This document shows, one piece after another, positions 26,320 through 39,900 of a stretch of DNA of 64,000 nt. Under the pieces are notes generated by a model. The model ran no database searches, was not told the origin of the DNA, and worked only from the letters and a program-made list of their open reading frames with translations. Made by a program: the position numbers and the translations under genes. The DNA comes from Owenia fusiformis (Eukaryota > Annelida > Polychaeta > Sabellida > Oweniidae), in contig CAIIXF020000001.1 in the NCBI GenBank assembly GCA_903813345.2, positions 59,413,885 to 59,477,884 of the forward strand, given 5' to 3'. The stretch's first letter is position 1. Every line of letters starts with the position of its first letter.

Positions 26320-27880
26320 AACTTTAAATGTCTAATTTTTAGACTTGTATACTCATGAAGTTCCTGACACATCTGAAAAATATCAAATAATACATAGTAT
26401 TGATCTAGAATAGTGACAACTTTGTTAAAGTCTATACTTTGAAATTGTTTGGTTTTTATATTTCTGGTTATTTTTTCAAAATAAATGGGGTAGGGGAGAT
26501 ATGTAAGCTCTAATATAATGACAGGCTTTCCAATATACATTTTTAAATACCTTAAATCAAAGTAGGCAGGCAAAAGAACAGATTTGATCAAGAATCCATC
26601 AACCAATCAGCATAAAACTCAAGATATAAGGAACTATATGTTATTGCTAACAGTGGAAATGATGAAAAATGCCAAATTTTGTTCTTAAATGTCTAATTTC
26701 TCTACACTAGAATACTAATGAAGGTCCTGAAACATTAATTATAGCAATCAATAACACATAAAGAATAGTTACATCTTTGTTAAAGTTTATACTGGTAGTT
26801 TGAAGTTATTTTTATATTTTCCAGTCATCTTCCCTAATAAATGGGGTAGGGGAGAACTGAAAGCTCTAATATGAACATTGTTTGTCTACTATACATTTTC
26901 AGTACCTTAAATGGAATAAAACATGTACAAGAACAGATTTAATCCAAAATGTATCAACCAGTCAGCATAAAACTCAAGATATGAGGATCTATATGTTACT
27001 GCTGAAGGCAGCATTGATTAAAAAATGCCAAGTTTTGCCCTTAAATGTCTCATTTCTAGCCACTTGAATACCAATAAAAGTTCTGAAAAATCTTAAAAAT
27101 ATTAAATAACACATAATATTGATAATAGAATAGCTACAACTTTATGAAAGTCTATAATTTCAAGTTATTTTATTTTTTCATATTTCTCGTTTATTTTCCA
27201 TAATTGATGGGGTAGGGGAGATCTTAAAGCTCTAATATGAACATTGTTTGTCTACTATACATTTTCTATCCCTTAAATGGAAGAAGACAGGCACAAGAAC
27301 AGATTTGATTGAAAATGCAACAATCAGACAGCATAAAACTCAAGATATGAGGAACTATATATTACTGCTGAAAGCGAAAATGATAAAAAAATGCCAAGTT
27401 TTGTCCTTAAATGTCTCATTTCTAGCCACTTGTATACCGCTATAGGTTCTGAAATATCTTAAAAACATTAAATAACACATTATATTGACATAGAATAGCT
27501 ACAACTTTGTTAAAGTTTATAATTTCAAGTTATTTTATTTTTACATATTTTTCGGTAATTGTCCATAATAAATGGGGTAGGGGAGATCTGAAAGCTCTCA
27601 TACGAACATTGGTTGTCCACTATACATTTTCTATACCTTAAATGGAAGAACAGATGTACAAGCACAGATTTAATCAAAAATGCAACAACCAGTCAGCATT
27701 AAACTCGAGATATAAGGAACTATATGTTAATGCTGAAAGCGAAAATGATTAAAAATGCCAAATTTTGTCCTTAAATGTCACATTTCTAGACACAAGTATA
27801 CTAATGAAGGTCTTGAAACATCTGAGAAACCTTACATAACACAAAATATTGATATAGAATAGCTACAACTTTGTTTGAGT
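26320..27880. repeat. right arm: ~365-bp tandem units in inverted orientation (4 copies)
   Basis: ATGGGGTAGGGGAG recurs near 26485, 26841, 27208 and 27571 (spacing about 356-367 bp), mirroring the left arm. Unit contents are the reverse complement of those at 21.9-23.5 kb, in mirrored order. Confidence 0.9.
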
Positions 27881-28074
27881 TGAACATTTTGACTTCTTGT
27901 AGTTTCCATTTTTAGCCAATTTTTTCTAAAAAATTCAAGGTATGTCTTCTTCGGACCAGTATTTAGATATGTTCGCAAGAGTTATATGCTTCGCAGGCGA
28001 AATCCTTTATGCAGGACACCCTAATAGAATAAAGAATACACAGAAATTCCATCCAGCTCATAAAGTCATTTTTT

Positions 28075-30200
28075 CCTTAACGGAGCCTCTTAGAAAATTT
28101 TCCACCCCGAGTAGTAGCTGTACATGGCACATTAGCAAGAAGTTCGATGAACCCGTAGGATTCACGATTTTAGGCCTTTGCGCTCCAATATTGAACATGA
28201 TGAAGTAACAGAAAAACAAAAATACTGACACTGAAAATGTAACTATTCTTGAAAATGTTATCTACAAAAAGTCTAAAGATAGGTTCTCTTGATACGCAAA
28301 CAATCTGTCTCACTGAGCGAACGGGTAAAGTGTTAACCTGATAGACGGATTGAAGTCTTCGTTTTATTGACAATTCAATATAAATGTTCATTCTGATACT
28401 CAAAGCATCTTTCTATTTCACCTGAAACAGGGCTGAGAAAATTTGAGATGTCATGGTTTATCATGATGATAAATGTTCGTTATTGTGGCTTGCTCGGTTG
28501 GATAGATATGATGTCATGGTAGGGATATAACGTAATGTAGCGTAACTACCCGACACGTAAAGTATCCTCGGGACATTCCGTTCAACCTATCGGAAAGCTG
28601 AACATTAAAATCGCAATTCTAAGAATGTGTGGTACTCAATATGTAAATAATCTTAATTGGAGAATGTCAAATTATGCTCCATTTTCTTATCTGTGGCATA
28701 TGGCGCTTACTTGTTTATGGCGTTCTCTCATTATGGTAAAGTGAAGAACTTACCACTATTAAAGAAAATAAAAACCCAAATCAAAAAGCTCGCCAGGCAC
28801 ATCACCTCCATTCGTTTCATTGCTTTTTCATTACTTTCCATTGATAAAGACTACTTGCGTAAGTTTCCATTGATAAAGACCACTTGAATACGTTAAAAAC
28901 GTAGACAGTAGTTGTCGTTTTACGACCAAAGATATTCAAAGCCAGTAAAGCACGCAAAACCATGACCAATGGATTTATAAAAACCAAAAGTTTTTGGTTT
29001 AGTAAAGTGATTAATATTGCCCATTGCCTTAGCATGGTTCTCTAAACCTTCTGGACAACCAGAACAACATAATGGATATGTCGCATTAGGCGTGTCGGCT
29101 CACCGTTCGAAACCGTGTGAATACTTTGGGGCAGACGGCACACGGAATGGCACACGGTGGCCAAAACAAATAGTTTTACAGGAAAATATCCCCTCACACC
29201 AAACACAAATATTAATAATTTGATAATTAATTCAAAAGATAAAGCCCAAAATTACACGGTGGCGAACGGCCTCGTGTGACAGATACTCGAAACATCCGTT
29301 CCTACTGGGTTAATATGCGTCTATTAATATAACTTGACATTTATCATTTTAACCTTGTGTTAAATGAGCATTTTGTTTAAAATGATTGTACTCGTATAAT
29401 GAGTCTAATAGATAATAATTTCCAAAGCATGTTATACGATACATTATAAGTAATGAATATAGATAAGATGAAATAATATTGTTTCGTATTTACCTTATTA
29501 TATAGAAGTAGGCATCACTTTTCCTGGATATGCTCTTCACGAAAGTCACCTTTGCATTTTACATCTGCAGCCAGGAATAGACCACTACACTGATAATCTT
29601 GATTTCGGTGGCAAAGAATCGGATTCTATTTTTATCATTTTGATGAAATAGACTAGCGCAAGATGATTTAGTACAAGCGTTGAAACGTTGTTTCCCATTT
29701 AGGAACGTTTGGAAGAACTTGTTTGATATATAATAGTAATAATGTGTTATTCGGATTTTGTTAGTTTGATGGATTATGGCATTAAATCATCTCAGAATAT
29801 ATAACCAATTTATTATCAAACAACATGTGTGCATAAAATACACTGGTAGGTGATTTTATTTACGGTCTTAAGTGGTGCGATAACATAACATAATTCACAA
29901 ATTTTCGAAAAGACAAACGATATATATTATCACTTCTGAAAATACTACATAGAATAACTGAAATCATGATATTTCAGTGATTTAATAATATTATGGATTA
30001 ATTGTTAGTGTGCACCATCATCAATTGACATGATATATTGATTACCAGGTGTGTCCATCTTTAACAGAAAAACTAAGACTCTTCTGTGTACCTGAACAGC
30101 ATCGTGTGTAGATATCCACGGTCATCCAGAAATTTTAAACAGACAATAGAAGCGAAGACTAGCATCGGGGCAAATATTTTAAAGACGACTTATGGACTAA
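28075..30200. other. intergenic, nothing recognised
   Basis: Just over 2 kb between the inverted-repeat element and the terminal exon of the PA/PAN gene. I found no exon, tRNA-like box or clear repeat beyond AT-rich stretches. Confidence 0.45.
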
Positions 30201-30227
30201 AATCATGAAAGTGTATATTATATAGTC

Positions 30228-30545
30228 ATGGGCGTAGGACTATATTTTGAGTTCGTACTATACGCACACTCGGGGATGCCTGATTGCGTGACCGAAGGCC
30301 GCGCTTCGCGGGGGGTCCGGGGGTATGCTCCCCGGGAAATATATTTTCAAGTACGTTATTTGATGGAATTTAAAGCGTTTTTATCAACTTTAAATGTTGA
30401 CAATGGTAAAACTACAGATACGGTAGGAAGCATCAATAAATTCGCAGATAAATTAATGCATTTTAACAAATTTTTAATTTTTTCAAATTCATTTGGTACG
30501 CCTGTGCGTATTTTGCGTAATAGGCGCTACGCTCATGATAGTCTT
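30228..30545. repeat. dispersed repeat with G/C-rich core, second copy near 62.46 kb
   Basis: A G-rich core (30308-30345, GGGGGTCCGGGGG then GCTCCCCGGGAAAT) is followed by TTTGGTACGCCTGTGCGT (30491-30508). The same two blocks occur in the same order at 62471-62555. The 110-aa ORF across it is a by-product of the repeat, with no recognisable motif. Confidence 0.65.
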
Positions 30546-30721
30546 TACTCTTTAGCTTAAGTTTGCCTCGTCGTTTGCCTTGATTATTTTTGAACCCTTC
30601 ATCTCGGCACTCGAATAATTCAAACTAGCTGTCGTGTTAGGTACACAGACGTTGAGGTATCGCACGGTCCTTCACGAGGATAACGTAAGAATACACACGA
30701 TGTCCAATAATCATTACTTTC

Positions 30722-30942
30722 TTACATGATATAGAAATTAATCCCAGCAGCATCGACAAAAACACTTAAATCGCTGCCATCAGTTATGCATAGTTTACAG
30801 GACTTTTCAATCCTTGAAAAGGAAAATCCAAAACAAAAGCTGCCAGTGGCGCATGCCTCGGCACATGACGTGATTGTCTTCTTGCCACTTGATATACAAT
30901 ATTCAGTGGAGTCTTTGTCGCTGAGTTTGTGGTATTTTATTT
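30722..30942 (-). other. terminal PAN/apple-like exon
   Basis: The acceptor AATATTTTCAG joins in phase 1 to the CAAAGAG|gtaaac donor at 31110. The exon encodes about 73 residues ending NFYIM-stop. The spacing C..SSGKKTITSCAEACAT..SFCFGFSF..SCKLCI matches the PAN/apple fold, where a central CxxxC and a later CxxC-like pair form the disulfide core (family knowledge). No transmembrane segment follows, so the protein would be secreted if it has a signal peptide upstream. Confidence 0.75.
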
Positions 30943-33900
30943 CTGAAAATATTATAAAACCATTACAGCAATTCGAATTAATTATTCTAAGGATTTCAAA
31001 TGTCAAAGTCTAAGAGTATATTAGTGCTTTTGCCTCTTTCGAATGTTGCCCTTGTGGTCTCTCATATTGAATCTATTGTATTTTCCTATAAAGTGCCTAT
31101 TCAGTTTACCTCTTTGTCCTTTGTTTTTATGTTTTTGACACATGCCCTCGATGCATTGTACTTTTGGGAATCGCTCACATATCTGTCCACTATTGCCACA
31201 AGCGTCCCCTATCGGAACAACCGCACATTGTGACGGGTCATAGTTACCAGATGTCGCCATGTCGTATGCTGGATCTAAAAATAAAGAACATATTCCGATG
31301 AAGAATATTTCATCGATTTAAGATTGTCGGGAACATATTCAAAGTTTTAAATATAAACGTATTACTATTATGTTGAAGTGACCATGCGAGAGTTATATAC
31401 ACTCCGCTCCATAAGTTTGAAAACCAGAAGTCCCCCTTTCGATAATTTACTGAAAGCCTGTTTATGTTGGGAGATTTAAAAGAATTCGTAAAATTCCAAA
31501 TTATTGTAGCCAAGGAACAAAATTAAGATCCACACACTGACATATTTTGATATGCTTCCATGAAAACTTATGGAGGGGAGGGGATTTTATATATAACTAC
31601 GGTGTAGAGAAACTCAGAAACTCTCCCATACTGTATTCGGCCAAATCACAGTATTCTGCATCAGTATGTTGCAAACAGGATCAAATTTAGACATTAGAAA
31701 ATCTTTTAAATCATTGTATTTTTTAAAAATATAATATATTACCTTGATAATTCCAGAAGGATTTTAAAGTATCATCGCAGAAAAATAATTGGCATTATGT
31801 TCTATCTATGACTAAATTTTGATTACGGATGTGATTTTAATATTTTAAACTGTCAGAACACTTATTAGCAAAATCTTACATTCAGTAAAAAGTTTTTTTT
31901 AATATTGTAGCATAATGTCTTAGCTAACACAACAGTAAAAAGTTTAGTGAAAATTAAAACAAACAACAAAATAAAAACTGAAATCTGAAACATTTTTTGC
32001 CAAATAATTGTTGCACTTTCGTCTCTCATATGTTTGTTACTTGGGCTTTCAAAACAATTTTTTATTTTTTTATGAAAGGAGAGGACTTATCTCCTCTAAA
32101 TGAAATACAAATTGGTAGCAGTATATGGTCCAATACATTGTGCAGAACGAAAAATGAATCTGATTACGGATGTGACACATCAGTTCAAATGTAACAAGTC
32201 CACTATACTCACAGCGGTGGCGGTAGGCATATATTTTTGTGAGTCATCATCACTCAGGTAGTTTCAAAAAAGTGAGTCACAAGAAAAAAAGTTGAGTCAA
32301 AGCTATAAAATGTTTTTCTTGAGTAAAAATGCATACAAAATGTAGAAACCACATACAAAATCTATTTTTTGATTTTGTGCATACCTTTTATTGTACTCTT
32401 ATAGCACATTAACAACTAACAATTAATTAATTAGGCAATTGCAAGAAAAATGTCACTATTAATCATCTGATTATCTGGTCCAGCGAGTCATGGGTGTGAA
32501 TGGAGTGGGAGAGGAGTTTCTCCCTGTGTGGAGTTACACAAATTGGGGTCAAAGCGTTTCATGTTGAAATTCAACATTTTTGCAATCATTCCAAAGTCTA
32601 AAACGGCAATATAAGTCCGACCACAATACTGGGCATCATTTAAATTGAATACGGTAGAATCTTGTAATTATAAAATGAAACCGAAAGTAGATTTGTTTTC
32701 ATACCTAATTTATCATCATTACCCCCCTTAATGTGCGATCGACTGGATTTTCATGTGCCCATTATCTAGCTAACTTAGCGAAGGAATTTTGCGAACTTGC
32801 GAAGGAAACTAAAGGTTCGTAAATCTAGCGTGTGAACATTCAAGGAAAGATTTTATGCGGTAATTTAGATAAATATACGATCACTAAAATCCTTAGAAGG
32901 GAGTATGAAATTAATAAATTATTGTTCAATGTTATGTTCGTTTTATTGCATTTTTGATACGCCCCCTAGCACACGAGATAAACAAATCGAGGGATCGATC
33001 AATGTTTTCAAGTTTATCATTGAATCAAGGAGGATTGGCTCCCAGAGTGCAACATCGATATTCTGTCCCATATATGGGCATGTCGTGATGCAAAATTCGA
33101 ATTCAAACAGCCACCATTTTGTTCACTTCAGTATTTGAATCGTGAATTTTGGTCTTGTTTTCGAACGAAAAATTCCAAAACTAAGGAGAAATGATCGAGA
33201 TATTGGTTCGAATCTTTTGGACTATTTATTTTGAATTTATAGTTGGTTATAATTTCAGAAAATAACGACATTTCGACGATTTCATTGTTGGAAAATATCG
33301 AGTTTCGATCCTGGGAGCCAATCCTCCTTGTCATTGAATCTGAATCACAGGGCTTTAAAAAGTATATGAAATACCGAAATAAGAAAATGATCGGTAGGAA
33401 GGAGGCTCGATTGCGCTGAACGAAATGTTAGATTTCCGGAATTAGCAAAATTATAAATTTGATCAATCACGTATTTTCACGTATAGGGATCAATTTAACC
33501 AAGTACCAAGCGGGGATTTTGCATGTGAAACAAACGTGCGTCAGAAAGACTCGGTAGACAATGAATATTTGCGTCAGAGTTGCAAAAATGTGAGTAAAAA
33601 ACGTAAAAAATTGCGTTAACGCCACCTCTGACTCAGTTATAAGTCACTTATTATCAGCCAATGCAATTTTAATTTTAACATTAGTATCCATATGCTTATA
33701 TTTTATGCAGTTTTGGGACCTTTTTGTGTTTTTTCTGATTAGAGCCATTCACAAAAGAGGTTCTTGGGGGTTGGTACTGATTTAAGGGAAGACTCTTTCT
33801 AGGGCTTAACTATACATTGAGAACTAATGCTCTGATTTGGTGATAGTTTTATTTATTTATTTATTTATTTATTTTCGTCTCACAGCAGATTTATTTTACA

Positions 33901-36900
33901 GATACTAATAGTACTAAAATGTCATAATAAAAAACACTGCCCCAGCCAGTGCGGCTTATGAGAGACGTTTCATACATGTATATTAGAAGTATTGCACATA
34001 TAGTTATGTCAAATGACTGTCGATCAATAATTTGTCACATAGGCTAAATCATTGCCCATATAGCATAAGATACAATGTAGTAGTTTCTAAAAAAATAAAT
34101 AAATACATTAATATTTACTAACTACATAATCTTTGTTTATCACATATTTGTTTGTCTGTGTTTGTACATAAGGAATACAGTTTTAGATACAATAAAAGCC
34201 ATCTCTGGAGAAGTACTCAGGGTTATAAACTGGTCATTTTTACTTTTGTTTAGGAAGTCAGGGTTGCTGCTTTGAGCTTCTGATATAATAATGCTTCTTA
34301 AATCCTCATAGGCCGGACATTCTACAAGGAAATGTTGTTCATTTTCAATTTTATGATCATCACACATTTCACATGTCCTGTCTTCAAGGGGTGTCTTGGG
34401 TTTGGTGAATCTCCCAGTTTCTATTTTCAGTGGTAAAACTCCACATCTTAGTTTGGAGAATGCACTTCTTTGATATCTAGGGAGGTTGATTTTTGTATAG
34501 CTTTCAGGCTTAAACTCACTTTTGATTGTTTTGTAAGTTCTTAGTTTATTATTTGGTCCTATTTTACTCAGTTCTTGTGTCCATTTTTCTGCATCAAACT
34601 TTGAGACTTGTTTTTTGAAGGTTGTCATTGGCGTTGATAAAGTAGTATTTCTATATTTTGTTGATATTGATTTTTTGACGTAAAATGTCCAATTTTTCAT
34701 TCTATGGGTATCAGCTTGTTCATTTGACCAGTTGAATATTCTTTTGTTTATCCTTGAATTTGTCATTTTATCCAGCCTCTGCCATAGTCTTACTGTTTCA
34801 ATATCTATATATAGTAAAGTTTCTTTCAATTCATTTTCGTTACATCTTTCTAATTCTAATTTCTGTTACTTTCTTCCCTTTATCCATTTCAGTTTTCTGT
34901 TGTTAATTCCGATGAATCATTTTATGGTTCGTGTACTTTATGAAAGACTGAAAATGTAGAACTTGAATAGAATGAGGTATTTGTACCTGAAAATTACATT
35001 CAAATTAGGTTCAGCAATTAACATTTCTGAACAATGAAATTATTTTAGCAATCCCTTGATACTTTTATCACTTATTGCTGTTTTTTCTTTTTCTTCTTTA
35101 TCAAAGAGGATTTTTTAGGCTGTATGTGATGATTGAGGTTATCAATGATCCCAGGTTTCTTTTCAAGTGTTATAGGTATTATACTTTCATTTCCATTTCA
35201 CTGCTCTATATTTCTTCTCCAAAGGTGGAATTGTTTATATACAAGTGCTATTAGTAGATGGTTGTTCATCATCAATATCAGACATCAACATTGAAGTCCA
35301 ATAAATCTGGAGGTTCACCTTTAGCAATTGTTTCCGTGTCATTACTGATGTAATCATCATGTCTGTCCAGAATTAGGGGTTGATCATCAGGTCTTATAAT
35401 GCTATCAATAATATAAGATAATTATCAATCATGATAACACTTTCCTCATCACTCAATGTACCTCTGCTTTGAGATTTCAATTTTTGTTTTATCTGTTTGA
35501 CACATCTTTCATACCATGCTGCCCAAGGTGCTGCTTGGTTATAAAAGTCTGCTAGATAACAGTTTCTAGTTACACTTCCACTATATTCCATTTATTTAGG
35601 GACCAGGTATATTAAAGGTACTAATCAGCTCACTTCTCAATCATATTTCACCAATAATATCATTATTAAGGTATCCTTTATTTAAGTGATTACGGATGTG
35701 ACTTAAGACACCTTGTTATATTTGGTTCAAATACACAATTCCTTTGGCAAGCCAAGTTGCTTTAAAGGTTATAATATAATGTTGATACATCATATAGATT
35801 AAAAATGCAAATCATGTTAAGATTTATGACATTTCCCTGTGTTTTTACCTAAGACAGGAAAAATCGTTCATTTTTTAAAAGAAATCTCAAATTTTCACAA
35901 CAAGCAAAACTCTTATTTTCAGTCTGTTCTTTTGAACTTTACAAAAAATCATATTTACAATTCGATTACCTGTATTACAAATCTATTTATCAATGAATTA
36001 CTCAATATAACATGAAGAAATTCTGACAAATAAACATGTATGCTTTTTGATTATGGATGTGACTGATTACGGATGAGTGTTTTTGTCAATTTACAGGAAC
36101 CATTTGAATGTAACATTAAATTCATATGCTAATTTAACTAGATTCTGCCTAAACACATTGCATAATATGTGTTTTTAGATGGCTAAAGCTGAAATTTTGA
36201 TAAAAAGCTGAAACATTGATTACGGATGTGACTGGTTTCATTTTTTGAACCCAAATATATTTTTTGAGTGCATACAGAAATCTATATTACAAAGGAAACA
36301 CCATCAATCTTCTGTTTTTCAAATCTTTAATCATTTACTGATTTATTGATGGGAAAACTGTTGCATAAATCTTTTCAAAGGTCTATATTATTGACCATAA
36401 CGATCATCATTGCTAATGCCAAAATTGCGTAACAAAAAAGTGTGACATTTACAAAATACCCAATATCTGGTTTCATCCTGACTTGAATCACATTGGATTG
36501 CAATAATAATACTTGGAACTAAATTATCTTTCAGAAAAATACATTGTTTTCAGAAACTTTTGATGATAAATATTTTTTTGACACTTGGGAAAAATAGAAA
36601 TTTTGCCTTGCAACATCAGTTTTGTGAAAATATGGCTTTTTTCATGCTTTAACTAGTCATAACTTTTAAACCGAAAGTCCAATTTGCTTCAAATTTTCAG
36701 CATTTCTTCATTACTTCATCTTTGTGAGGTGGTAGAAATATGTAATTAATAGACCATTTACTTTTAAAGATTTGCTTTCGTAACGATATTGGAAAAACGT
36801 GTGCAGAATACTGTGATATGGCTCATTAGCAACAATGGCAATCCATACTCATCGAACTCTTTTTACAATTCGAATTACAAAAAATTGATTGTTCTATGAA

Positions 36901-39900
36901 ACGTCGTGATGTGTTCCATTGGGATAAGAGTGTCTGATGCAGGCTGCTTTCTTTTGTTTTTTTGCATGTAACATAATCTTTAATAACAAAGTTGAGAGAA
37001 ATACGATGTATAATACGAAGTAACACGTCTGCGGGGACTCCTTTTGAATAGTTCAGTTCAGTAAACAAAATTTCATTCTATTGAGACCTGAGGATAAGGA
37101 ATACTTTATAAAAAATGTTTAAAAAGTACCCCCGTGTACTGAGTTGTTCATATCGATTGTATGTTGTGTAACTAAAATACAACAGGGGAATATACTTAGA
37201 AATGAATAAAAAATGATCAAGAATGGCAAATGAAGGACATATAACATAATAAGAAACGTTATTTTAAATCATATTACATCTGCATATCCTAGCCTCAGCT
37301 TGAGGACTTTTCACAATTGATAATTCCACAAAGCCCAAACAGCTCAACATCATACCTCTTACACAGCCTGTTCCCGACGCCACAAACCAAGGTGCGTTGC
37401 AGGTACACGTGTCTGTCCCAGAACAAACACTAGCTACTGGGTAACCAGTACAGTTCATGCCATTGCCATGGTTTGACCCACACGGCCCTGAGCCCAGTGG
37501 AGTTGTTCCTGTGAATTCTATAATGCATACAAAACGACTCTTGTATGGGTACCCTGTGCAAGATTGTCAACTCGTTGATGAGTCGATACGCCATCAAGGC
37601 AACTTTAGAACAAGGGTGTCTATCTCTTTAGAAAAAGAAAACATATTCATGCTGGTGGCAAATAGCGAATCACGTCACATATTGAACAATAGACAAAAGT
37701 AGTATTACATATTGTCACGAAGTCATGATTATATATAGGCTTTTCATGTGTTGCATTTAAAACATCAATTCCTTACTTGTTGATGAAAGTTTTGCTTGGA
37801 TATTGGGAAATGACTCAAACTGGTTAGCCAAGACTACGCCGTCTTCTTGATGTATCATCACTACAGGAATTGTGACGTCAGACTCTGCCAGGCAGTCATC
37901 CCAGTCCATTGTAAAATTACTTGGCCTGTCTACTGGTGCTGTCGTATCTAGAAACAGTGCCCATTTCTCATATGATAATTAGTCCGCCACTTTTTAGAGC
38001 AGACCATGCATTGGGATGTGACAGGACTGTGGAAATGGCCTATATACAGGGTGGACCCAAAAATTTCAATTCTGAACTGATAAGATTTCAATCAGGGTAA
38101 CACCTTTGGCTCACCCTGTAAGTTATTCTAAAGCAGGACATATTCAAAATATCGCAAGAATCGTTCACAAATCACCTAAAATATGGACGGGGAAGATCAC
38201 TATACAACGACGTAATATAGTTTCACTGCTTTCAAGTAAATATTAATATCTTTACCTATGATAATAGGCCAAGCAAATGGGCTCATAAAAGGCCCAAACA
38301 TCCCAAAAATTGCAACAGTTTTTAAATTAGTCTTATATTATGTATTAATATCAGTTGAAAAACATATCAAAAATATAGAAAAATGTATGCAGTGGACAAA
38401 TATGAAATTTCACTTCCTAGGTACCCCCCTACAACCCTACCCCAAAATTGAGTATTGGTAGGAAACAATTTTTTCTTCCCAAATGGAATACTTTAGTGAA
38501 GTATTCAAGCTTTATTATGATAGAACACATATTCACAAATAATTGTAATATTATTTTAATCAATTTTGAGACCAGTAATTGGTCATTTGACCCCAAAGTA
38601 TAACAAAATAGGCCACAAAACAGGCATGTTATCACATATCTATTTAGATATTTTAGGATCAGTTTGTCAGAAAAGCATGAGAAAAATCATGGTGTTACAT
38701 ATTTATATGAACTTCATATTTGGTGAGTGTCAGAATTCTAAGGTGTATACTTAGGAAGAAAAAAATTATTTCATTTTCATAGTTTTGCCCCGCCCACTAT
38801 AGGGGAGACTATAGTTTTGATGATTAACTCCCACAATGCATCACATTTGTATTAGAGTTGACATCTAAATCATTTATATAGGCCTGTCATCATCTAAAAT
38901 ACAAGTTTTGTGAAGGTTTATACCTTATTAGTATGAAAAATAGGAATTATTAGTTGCACCAGGTGAAATGTTAAGGTGACCTCACTTTTATTTGATGAGT
39001 AATTACATATCACCACTCTGATATTAGGGTATTTGATAACTGCTTTATACTAGGCTTATCTAAATAATGCAAGTTGTAGTTTTTGTGGAATTTAATATTG
39101 TTTAAATTATTAATTACAATCCGCAATTACAACATTTGCATATATTTAAATTCATCAGATAAATAAATCATTAGATAAGAGTACATTACTATGGAACTAT
39201 CAATTGGATGTATAACGCTGTAGAAACGAATTTATGGTTATTAAACAGAATTTAAACTGACAGAGAACATTAAAATCTCAGATATCTGGGGAGTCTTTCA
39301 TTAATATAATTTCAGTGCATAGGAGTGATGGTAATTCTGTCTGTCAGGTTGGAAAACATTGAGTGTACATGTGCTGCATTCAGAATCGGATGCAGATATT
39401 GTGATTGTGAAAACTGCAATCCAAAGTGTCCAAACCTCAAATACAATACTCATACAGATCTCCTTGTGCTTCTCATTTATCATGCACAAAACACAAACTT
39501 CAACATTTTCTTCAAACCTGAACCAAAAGCAGCAACCCAAGAAACAAAATGTTGGAATATAAATGAAATAAGATTGTCTTTGGGAAAAGTGGTCTGTGAC
39601 ATGTGATATTTTGTTTCTTTTCTGGGGTGTGACATCGCATTCAGGTTATATATGGCATAGACAAGAGGCTATCATTGAGTTCTTGAGAAAACAAGCGGTT
39701 GTTTTTAAATTACCAAAAGCACTGGTGATCCGCTCGATTACGCTTGTCGTTTCGGTAATAAAATGTCTAAACGTCGAAAGTACGATATTTCTTTTTTCCT
39801 TTTTTCACGCGTTGTAGCCAGAATCCCCACGATGTTTTTTCTCACAGAATTGTTGATTTAATTCCTTACTTAAGTTAAATAAACGGTTTGGGTTAAAAGT

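Larger units (their letters stand above)
21629..28074. mobile_element. 6.4-kb inverted-repeat (foldback-like) element
   Basis: The outer ~145 bp of each side (21629-21770 and 27940-28074) are near-perfect reverse complements. Symmetry continues inward as mirrored arrays of ~365-bp units. Homology stops abruptly at 21629 and 28074, giving clean element borders. The middle (about 23.5-26.3 kb) is single-copy and holds a nested TIR element and a coding remnant. No transposase is intact and no target duplication is obvious. It could be a foldback/TIR DNA transposon or a large inverted duplication; abrupt borders and tandem arms favour the former. Confidence 0.8.
31638..36824. mobile_element. 5.2-kb TIR element with repeated 15-bp internal motif, host for nested insertions
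   Basis: Imperfect ~22-bp TIRs: CGGCCAAATCACAGTATTCTG at 31638 and the reverse complement of the GCAGAATACTGTGATATGGCTC end at 36824. The motif GATTACGGATGTGAC occurs five times, always in the same orientation (31821 with a changed last base, 32162, 35688, 36049 with one change, 36218), plus a partial copy at 36065. It clusters near the two ends. Between them lie a 1.4-kb TIR element, a LINE fragment and an unassigned ORF. It occupies the intron between the Cys-rich A and B exons of module 3. Confidence 0.6.

Noticed and set aside
30228..30560. 110-codon ORF near the 3' end of the PA/PAN gene
   Set aside because: It runs through a dispersed G-rich repeat that recurs at 62.5 kb without the ORF.
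33200..33225. TTGGTTCGAATC, resembling a tRNA T-loop
   Set aside because: No matching acceptor stem, D-arm or A-box upstream; it lies inside the 305-bp MITE.
38630..39300. Further upstream coding pieces of the decayed transposon gene
   Set aside because: No motif could be read with any confidence; the sequence is too AT-rich and broken.
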